Part shown: positions 7,101-11,114 of the stretch, one piece after another
Numbering within the stretch: position 1 is the first letter of the stretch
How the letters are laid out: each line of letters begins with the position of its first letter
Source of the DNA: Calditrichota bacterium
GTDB lineage: Bacteria; Zhuqueibacterota; Zhuqueibacteria; Zhuqueibacterales; Geothermadaptataceae
Assembly: GCA_008501545.1 (NCBI GenBank)
Contig: QQUM01000728.1
Coordinates: 1 to 11,114 of the forward strand
DNA: 11,114 bases
Direction: 5' to 3'
Translations under genes and position numbers: made by a program
Notes under the pieces: generated by a model
What the model saw: only the letters and a program-made list of their open reading frames with translations
The model's database searches: none
What the model was told of the DNA's origin: nothing

Positions 7101-8260
7101 GTCATCGTCAACGCCATACGGAACATTTCGAGATCAACACCTTGTTGGGAAAGCCTGGAATCGAGCGCATCCCGCTGGGAAATGGGCATGGTGATATCGA
7201 CGAAACCCAGGTGGGTTCCATTGAACTTTTGTCTGGCGTCGAGCAATGGTTCGGCATAGACTGTAAAGGCTTTTTCCTCGCCGTCACGCTTGCTTAATTT
7301 TATATCAAACGTGGCACATTTGCCACGTCGTGCTGATTTGAGCGCTGGTTGAGCAGCATCATAAAAATTCTGGCTGAGTACATGATTTAGCTTTTGCTGC
7401 TGGACATCGTCCAGTTTGAGATCGGTAAGCTGCTCAAAGGCGCTGTTACAATAGGTGACATGATCATCACGATCGATGCGAAGAATCGCCTCGCGGGAAA
7501 ATTTCAGGATATGTTCGTGAATTTGATTCTCGCTGCGCAAAGTCTGATTTTGTTCGAGCAAACCACTGCGCAATTCAGCTTCAAGTACGACACTGTGCCT
7601 GTGGTTGCGCAAGAGAAGATAGATGAACAGTCCATTGGCCGGTGCGAGGGCGAATAAGGCATAATTTGTACTCTGGAAACGGTCGAGCCATGAAGCAATG
7701 GCAAATCCGGTAAACATTAAAATATAAGTAACCGCATCGTAGGCTTTGAACTTGCCATGCCGCAGGAGGCGAAAAATCATCAGCGAAATAGTTGGAATGA
7801 TGAGTACAATCCAGAGATTGACTGGTTTCACAATATCCGGTAGTTGAAATTGAATGATATCCAGGTAGTAGGCTGCCGGTAGTAACAGAAGTGAAAGCAG
7901 GAGCCAGAAGTTTTTTTTCAGGAGTGTCGTTAAATCTGCTGAAATTTTTTCAGGAATTGAAGGGGCTACGGCCAAATAAACAAGAATGAGCACATGAAAG
8001 CTCAAATGCAGATAAGATGTATTTGGCCCCGGTATCGTAGTGCTCGGGGAAAGCAAAACCAGGAGTTCGTATCCGAGCATAAGCGTATTTGCGACAACGA
8101 TCGATAGAAAGTAGAACCGCGACTGCAACTGCAACCAAACAGCGCCAAGATACAGGCTGATTAGCGTCAGGATTGGCACCAGAATATACAAATAGCCTGT
8201 GACCGTGTCGATCAGTCCACTTGCAAAAAGTTGTTTTAATTCGATACCGATTTGCGGCAT
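4154..8260 (-). CDS. Hybrid sensor histidine kinase: 7 TM, three PAS, two GAF-like, HisKA, HATPase_c, REC
   Basis: The protein has 1368 residues. Seven hydrophobic helices (about 24-43, 50-70, 83-100, 118-137, 147-166, 173-191, 200-217) form an N-terminal membrane sensor. PAS-like domains follow at about 245-360, 376-490 and 514-625, then two weaker GAF-like regions at about 655-820 and 845-980, a coiled linker, and HisKA with the phosphoacceptor in VSHELRTPLHA (H1009). The ATPase domain has N-box N1128, G1 DTGIG (1156-1160), the F-box FEPF and G2 GSGLG (1186-1190). A lysine-rich linker (about 1224-1250) leads to a receiver domain with D1257-D1259, phosphoacceptor D1301, T1331 and K1353. All catalytic residues are present. 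There is no HPt domain, so phosphate from D1301 needs a separate carrier, plausibly the 75-residue product of the next gene. The ATG at 8260 has only a distant AGGGA (12 bases). The gene follows the methyltransferase gene by 45 bases. The sensed signal is unknown. Confidence 0.93.
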   Translation of the reverse strand: MPQIGIELKQLFASGLIDTVTGYLYILVPILTLISLYLGAVWLQLQSRFYFLSIVVANTLMLGYELLVLLSPSTTIPGPNTSYLHLSFHVLILVYLAVAPSIPEKISADLTTLLKKNFWLLLSLLLLPAAYYLDIIQFQLPDIVKPVNLWIVLIIPTISLMIFRLLRHGKFKAYDAVTYILMFTGFAIASWLDRFQSTNYALFALAPANGLFIYLLLRNHRHSVVLEAELRSGLLEQNQTLRSENQIHEHILKFSREAILRIDRDDHVTYCNSAFEQLTDLKLDDVQQQKLNHVLSQNFYDAAQPALKSARRGKCATFDIKLSKRDGEEKAFTVYAEPLLDARQKFNGTHLGFVDITMPISQRDALDSRLSQQGVDLEMFRMALTMTDEALVLTDNEEHILLINKAFTRLTGYGAADLLGQSTQFYRLKNKHGEGIWQTLQQGKSWQGEMSNKRKDGSRLETDVIATPILDEKGTAKYILWTEKDAAIRKNYKKEKDELHAKIKGHREAYHNLEEQIDVLFSIADNGILLLRPEGTCAFMNQKAVQLLGYSKDELPIKKLPGFVKDMLRMEASYGDKLEMRLSDYQDVFVRPDGKRVTFRWRGTPVWSKTREPLGVVLHISEIHQTAVQDPKAQDGEPVISHSRDAAIDQTKYNELLDLSEMLNANGDDGSIAAGLRTVSESLKWPRFIFYEKNFQSSHYELLHSAGFQPKVQRHLKSLSCESVDQYLNSRFAFGKAFFLSEEKLEPGQKNWVFAPPNLTFQTPQLWHPRDVLLQPLYAKGKQVGLLLLGEPSESTQLTENSLLFLDKFAQQLAFYLHRKIGSETERLQQKRSELLLELSRLETENLFSARFLENILKKIRAAINAEVCILTKTERPVGICSQKSSRNAYKTTHFTNPEVVLNEIQENRTQKSPDQFKKIYKKMGFTGETEIFVNRQKMLCKRRDYGLILCARENDPFSREEQNYVQELAAQLARLIENSQLFDEIEAKAAELEKANVLISEFLANVSHELRTPLHAILSYVELLRQKGKAPEAERTRHLETIRRSGKKLLNLINDLLDLHKIEAGKIEPKPSVFSPRELMQNIEREIRPLCDESGLNLTITVHKNVQPYIRTDIDMLERVVLNLARNAQKYTENGSVEIFMAMSTKTDLHLEVKDTGIGIPKSAQATIFEPFQQLEGHGQIRHKGSGLGLAISKSIIDLLSGNIAVESEAGKGARFTIDVPVKPMSRKPRQKSSSKAKPAKKKKTHKKGSLILLVDDDESTREAMRFLLENAGYQVEFASDGEKAITLAQRLRPDLILLDVMMPGMDGLQTTRVLKSQKQLRDIPVIALTARAMQEDRENAMDAGCDDFLSKPFEMDVFLDLVGKYI

Positions 8261-8305
8261 AATTGGACTTATTCCCTGAAATTCTGCATGAAAAGAGCAG
8301 GTTGA

Positions 8306-8893
8306 TTACGGCTTTTCAGCCACTATTTGCACGACAGCGCTTTTACCAGTGTGTAAAACGCCTTCGTGGACTTCGCGTATTTTTTCTTCGCCTGTTTTGA
8401 AAATCAAGCCTGAGAGATCATTTTGCAAATCGGTCAATTTATAAAGCATATCAACGTTGGACGGTCCACCTGTGCGGTAGTGCAATTGTTCCGGTGTATA
8501 GGCCTGCAAAATGTAAATCCCGCCTGAAACCAATCCGCTTACAACATTTCTATGTATTTTTTTTCTCAGTTGGGATGGCACATGGCAAAATATGGATATC
8601 ATTCCCTGCCAGCTCTCAGGCTCAATTTTATAATCTGCCAAATCCGCGGTAACTGTTTTAATGGAAACATTGTTTGCTGCAGCCAGTTTTTGTGCTTTTT
8701 GCATCCCAACTGCGGATGAATCCACGGCGGTGACTTCATAGCCTTGTTGTGCTAAATAGACAGCGTTGCGACCTTCCCCGGCGCCAAGACAAAGCACTTT
8801 TCCTTTTTTTATATTTTGGATGGTGTCTTTTACAAACTGATTTGGTTCGATACCATAAATATATTCTTCCGTGTCGTAGCGTTGATCCCACAT
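8306..8893 (-). CDS. Class I SAM-dependent methyltransferase (TehB-like)
   Basis: The protein has 195 residues. The N-terminus (MWDQRYDTEEYIYGIEPNQF) is typical of small TehB/UbiE-like methyltransferases. Motif I, VLCLGAGEGRN (33-43), binds S-adenosylmethionine, and D58 after the second strand (VTAVDSS) should bind the ribose hydroxyls. ADL (83-85) and the strand around 97-104 fit motifs II and III. The substrate is unknown: family members methylate small molecules such as tellurite, selenite or thiols. It is a cytoplasmic enzyme without a signal peptide. It is the first gene of the operon with the hybrid kinase, the helical protein and the sigma-54 regulator, which suggests that it is either regulated with them or produces or removes the sensed compound. 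AGAAGGAAG lies 12 bases before the ATG, a somewhat long spacing; no better start is seen. Confidence 0.88.
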   Translation of the reverse strand: MWDQRYDTEEYIYGIEPNQFVKDTIQNIKKGKVLCLGAGEGRNAVYLAQQGYEVTAVDSSAVGMQKAQKLAAANNVSIKTVTADLADYKIEPESWQGMISIFCHVPSQLRKKIHRNVVSGLVSGGIYILQAYTPEQLHYRTGGPSNVDMLYKLTDLQNDLSGLIFKTGEEKIREVHEGVLHTGKSAVVQIVAEKP

Positions 8894-8946
8894 AGTTTTG
8901 TATATCTTCCTTCTGTATCAGATTCTCTGAAATGTACTATTTGCTA

Positions 8947-8975
8947 AATTTATCAGAAAGTTATGAAAATTGCAA
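8947..8975 (-). promoter_or_regulatory. Sigma-70-like promoter candidate for the methyltransferase-kinase operon
   Basis: On the minus strand TTGCAA (8970-8975) and TAAATT (8947-8952) are separated by 17 bases; each matches the -35/-10 consensus at four of six positions. The predicted start near 8940 would give a leader of about 47 bases. The -35 box is part of a small palindrome, TTGCA-A-TGCAA (8970-8980), which could be an operator half. The match is weak, and A/T-rich sequence gives such hits by chance. Confidence 0.3.
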
Positions 8976-9059
8976 TGCAAGTCTTTTCAAAATGAATTGG
9001 TTGATTTAGGATGGAAAAATATGTAACATTTTAAATGATTTTCCTGTTGTAAAGATGAC

Positions 9060-9143
9060 CACGAATTTCGCTAATTGCACGAATTTTAGTTTGATGTTTT
9101 CAGGATTCAGAGCGAAGTAATCAAGGGAATGCATGACGAATTT
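9060..9143. repeat. Short CACGAATTT direct repeats
   Basis: CACGAATTT occurs at 9060-9068 and 9078-9086, 18 bases apart, and ACGAATTT again at 9136-9143. From general knowledge, CACGAATTT-type phrases recur in intergenic regions of many environmental Gram-negative genomes, so this may be the worn remnant of a dispersed repeat family. It could also be a tandem binding site for a regulator of the PIN-PhoH gene. Confidence 0.35.
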
Positions 9144-9250
9144 TCGGTTGCGTCCCTGCAATTTTTTAAATGGTGATTGCGTTAATAAACTGGAAAATAA
9201 CCAAAATTCAAGCCGTAAGCTCATGCGCAAACGGGAGAGTAAAGCATATC

Positions 9251-10579
9251 ATGCCTGGAAAAAGCAAAATTATGGTTCTCGACACAAATGTCATTTTGCA
9301 CGACCATACGTGCATCAACCATTTTGGTGATAATGATATTGTCATCCCAATAACTGTGCTGGAAGAGCTGGATCAGTTCAAAAAAGGGAATGATACGATC
9401 AACTTTCACGCCCGGGAATTCGTTCGCAACCTCGATAAATTGAGCCGTGATAAAATTTTTGGTCATGGCGTGAAAATCGGCCCCGGCCTTGGAAAAATCA
9501 TTATTAAATTCGATCAGAATATTCATGAGGTGCTGCGATTTAATTTTAATGATGGCAAGCCTGATCACCGAATTCTCAACACAGCCTTTATCCTTGCGCA
9601 AACGCATAAAGATCGTGAAGTCGTTTTGGTCACCAAAGACGTCAACTTGCGCATGAAAGCGAAAAGCATTGGGATTAACGGCGAGGATTATAAGTCTGAT
9701 CATGTCCCTGATATCTCCACACTTTACACTGGCAAGCGTGTGATCGATGATGCACCTGGTGATGTCATCGATTTAATCTACAACATGCCTTTTGAAATTC
9801 CCGGGGCTGATTTATCCTTCGAGGATGAACCCAGGGCCCACGAGTATTTTATATTGCGCAACGGACAGAAATCCGGTTTGGTAAAATACGAACAGCATGA
9901 TGAAAAATATGTCAAAGTGGATAAAATTCCATGCTACGGCATCACGCCACGAAATGCCGAACAAACATTTGCCTTGAACGCCTTGCTGGATACAAATATT
10001 CAGCTTGTAACCATCGCCGGCAAGGCCGGAACGGGGAAAACCCTGCTAGCGCTCGCCGCAGCGTTGGAGCGCCGGAAAAATTACCGGCAAATTTATCTCG
10101 CCCGCCCGGTTGTGCCGCTCAGCAATAAAGATATTGGCTATTTACCCGGAGATATTGCAGCCAAACTCGATCCATACATGCAGCCTTTGTATGATAACCT
10201 TGCTGTGATTCGCAACCAGTTTAAAGAGAAAGACCGCAACAATGAGCGCATCCGTGATTATCTGGAAAATGAAAAGCTCATCATTACACCGTTGAGTTAT
10301 ATTCGTGGTCGCAGTTTAAGCCGCATTTATTTCATTGTCGATGAAGCACAGAATCTCACTCCACACGAGATAAAAACCATCATCACGCGAGCAGGGGAAG
10401 GCACAAAAATGATTTTCACCGGCGATATTTTTCAAATCGATCATCCGTACCTGGACACCAATTCCAATGGCTTGACCTATCTTATCGAAAAGATGCAAGG
10501 ACAGGAAATTTATGCCCATGTCATGCTGGAAAAGGGGGAGCGGTCGCCGTTGGCAGAGTTGGCAAGCAATATTTTGTGA
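9251..10579 (+). CDS. PIN-domain/PhoH ATPase fusion (PhoH2-type RNase-helicase)
   Basis: The protein has 442 residues. The N-terminal PIN ribonuclease domain (about 6-150) keeps its acidic metal-binding set: D11 (VLDTN), E38/E39 (VLEELD), D105 and D130 (VTKD). A linker follows (about 165-230), then the PhoH P-loop ATPase (about 232-442) with Walker A GKAGTGKT (257-264), the ARPVVP motif (284-289), Walker B FIVDEAQN (361-368) and sensor TGDIFQID (390-397). Mycobacterial PhoH2, with the same layout, is reported to unwind and cleave RNA, so an RNA-decay or stress role is likely. A reading from 9170 would add 27 residues that have no ribosome site and do not resemble the family. The ATG at 9251 starts just before the PIN domain, with GGGAGAG 11 bases upstream; the ATG at 9272 is another option. 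It is transcribed away from the signalling operon. Confidence 0.93.
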   Translation: MPGKSKIMVLDTNVILHDHTCINHFGDNDIVIPITVLEELDQFKKGNDTINFHAREFVRNLDKLSRDKIFGHGVKIGPGLGKIIIKFDQNIHEVLRFNFNDGKPDHRILNTAFILAQTHKDREVVLVTKDVNLRMKAKSIGINGEDYKSDHVPDISTLYTGKRVIDDAPGDVIDLIYNMPFEIPGADLSFEDEPRAHEYFILRNGQKSGLVKYEQHDEKYVKVDKIPCYGITPRNAEQTFALNALLDTNIQLVTIAGKAGTGKTLLALAAALERRKNYRQIYLARPVVPLSNKDIGYLPGDIAAKLDPYMQPLYDNLAVIRNQFKEKDRNNERIRDYLENEKLIITPLSYIRGRSLSRIYFIVDEAQNLTPHEIKTIITRAGEGTKMIFTGDIFQIDHPYLDTNSNGLTYLIEKMQGQEIYAHVMLEKGERSPLAELASNIL

Positions 10580-10804
10580 TGACGCTCTCGTGGATGAATA
10601 CTAAATTGCTGGAGCAACAAAAATTACTTTTTGCAGGATTGGGGAGAATTTACTTACTGTGAGGATGCTCGCCGAAATCCTGATAATTGGGTTCAATCTT
10701 CCATGAGAATAAACTAAAGAAAAAATTTGCATTCGAAGTGAAAAACACGTTAATTTCATTACTTAACTTTCCAGTCGAGAACCATTTCAGGGATTAAAAA
10801 AGTG

Positions 10805-11114
10805 ATGAGAAAATTGCGCGTTCCTATGTTTGTCGCGCTGCTGCTAACCACGAGTTGCGCCCCACCTTTCTTCAAAAAATACCGCACGCCCCGCTACGAT
10901 ATAACACAATATGACAAAGCAACACAGCAAGCCTGGGTTGCCGTTGATAATTTTTTACAGGATTGTATTCAGTCCGGCGCCCCCGTTGCCATAAACCGCT
11001 ATTCGCGTATCGATACGATTCTGCTCGATGAGGCGGCTGCAACGCTCGAAATCAGGCTTACCGATCTGTTTGGTTTTATCCCGTTCCGTTCGCAAACAAC
11101 CGCTGACATTTATC
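10805..11114 (+). CDS. 5' part of a lipoprotein gene, possibly of a Bacteroidota-type amidase/xanthan-lyase-like family (runs off the right edge)
   Basis: The first 103 codons are present and open to the window end. MRKLRVPMFVALLLTTSC is a lipoprotein signal peptide with C18 as the likely lipidated residue; the box (TTSC after LLL) is slightly non-canonical because Leu is at -4. The mature part begins with a Pro/Lys/Arg-rich stretch (APPFFKKYRTPRY). Near the end, LEIRLTDLFGFIPFRSQTTA resembles from memory the 'YIPFRE' segment in the N-terminal domain of Bacteroidota secreted proteins annotated as xanthan lyase, golvesin-like or N-acetylmuramoyl-L-alanine amidase. This is a weak lead only. A GTG at 10802 is directly before the ATG in frame; AGGGA lies 8 bases from the GTG and 11 from the ATG, so either may be used. 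Confidence 0.7.
   Translation, partial: MRKLRVPMFVALLLTTSCAPPFFKKYRTPRYDITQYDKATQQAWVAVDNFLQDCIQSGAPVAINRYSRIDTILLDEAAATLEIRLTDLFGFIPFRSQTTADIY

Larger units (their letters stand above)
8894..9250. other. 357-base divergent intergenic region between the signalling operon and the PIN-PhoH gene
   Basis: The region must carry promoters in both directions. Towards the minus strand there is a weak sigma-70-like pair (8947-8975). On the plus side I find no convincing promoter. Three copies of an ACGAATTT-type motif lie at 9060-9068, 9078-9086 and 9136-9143. Short reading frames here on both strands lack ribosome sites and recognisable content. No RNA gene or strong hairpin was seen. Confidence 0.6.

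Noticed and set aside
9142..9162. GG-N10-GC spacing on the plus strand before the PIN-PhoH gene, suggesting sigma-54.
   Set aside because: Only about six of twelve consensus positions match, including the bare GG and GC, so this is chance level.
9170..9250. 27-codon N-terminal extension of the PIN-PhoH protein.
   Set aside because: No ribosome site before 9170, and the added residues precede the start expected for the PIN domain.
9221..9703. 160-codon open frame on the minus strand opposite the PIN-PhoH gene.
   Set aside because: It is the antisense shadow of a well-conserved PIN domain and lacks a ribosome site.
10610..10640. TTGC-TGGA-GCAA hairpin followed by A- and T-rich bases, as terminator of the PIN-PhoH gene.
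   Set aside because: The stem is only four pairs and the T-run is interrupted, so it is too weak to annotate.

Overview
The window looks like a stretch of chromosome from a Gram-negative bacterium of moderate GC content, most likely an uncultured member of the FCB group (Bacteroidota, Calditrichota, KSB1 or a relative). The support is indirect: an orphan outer-membrane beta-barrel-type protein, a PIN-PhoH fusion ATPase, an 'IPFR' motif in the partial lipoprotein at the right edge that recalls Bacteroidota proteins, and one TAnnTTTG-like promoter element. Several genes have strong AGGAGG-type Shine-Dalgarno sites, which are uncommon in core Bacteroidota, so the phylum stays open. There are no rRNA or tRNA genes, CRISPR arrays, insertion sequences or integrases.

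Layout. At the left edge, on the minus strand, are the first 21 codons of a gene encoding an exported protein (1-64) and a 102-residue three-helix membrane protein (89-397). A 434-base non-coding stretch (398-831) follows. It holds a promoter candidate, a perfect 19-bp Fur/Zur-type palindrome (542-560) and a long hairpin (736-775). Next, still on the minus strand, is an AT-rich orphan gene for a probable outer-membrane barrel (832-2190), with two adjoining palindromes in its upstream region.

The centre (2465-8893, minus strand) is a compact four-gene signalling operon. Transcribed in order, it encodes a class I SAM-dependent methyltransferase, a 1368-residue hybrid histidine kinase (7 TM, three PAS, two GAF-like, HisKA, HATPase, REC), a 75-residue all-helical protein, and an NtrC-type sigma-54 activator (REC, AAA+, Fis-type HTH). 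Gaps are 45, 18 and 33 bases. The most interesting observation is the 75-residue protein. It aligns with the phosphoacceptor hairpin (DHp/HisKA) of the neighbouring kinase but has no ATPase domain. It lies exactly where a four-step phosphorelay (His, Asp, His, Asp) would need its missing phosphotransfer protein.

On the right (plus strand) a divergent intergenic region with short CACGAATTT repeats leads to a PIN-PhoH ATPase/ribonuclease gene (9251-10579). The window ends in the 5' part of a lipoprotein gene (10805 onward). The sigma-54 activator's targets are not clear. The only sigma-54-like sequence with reasonable spacing next to a gene start lies upstream of the small membrane protein, and it deviates at one near-invariant base.
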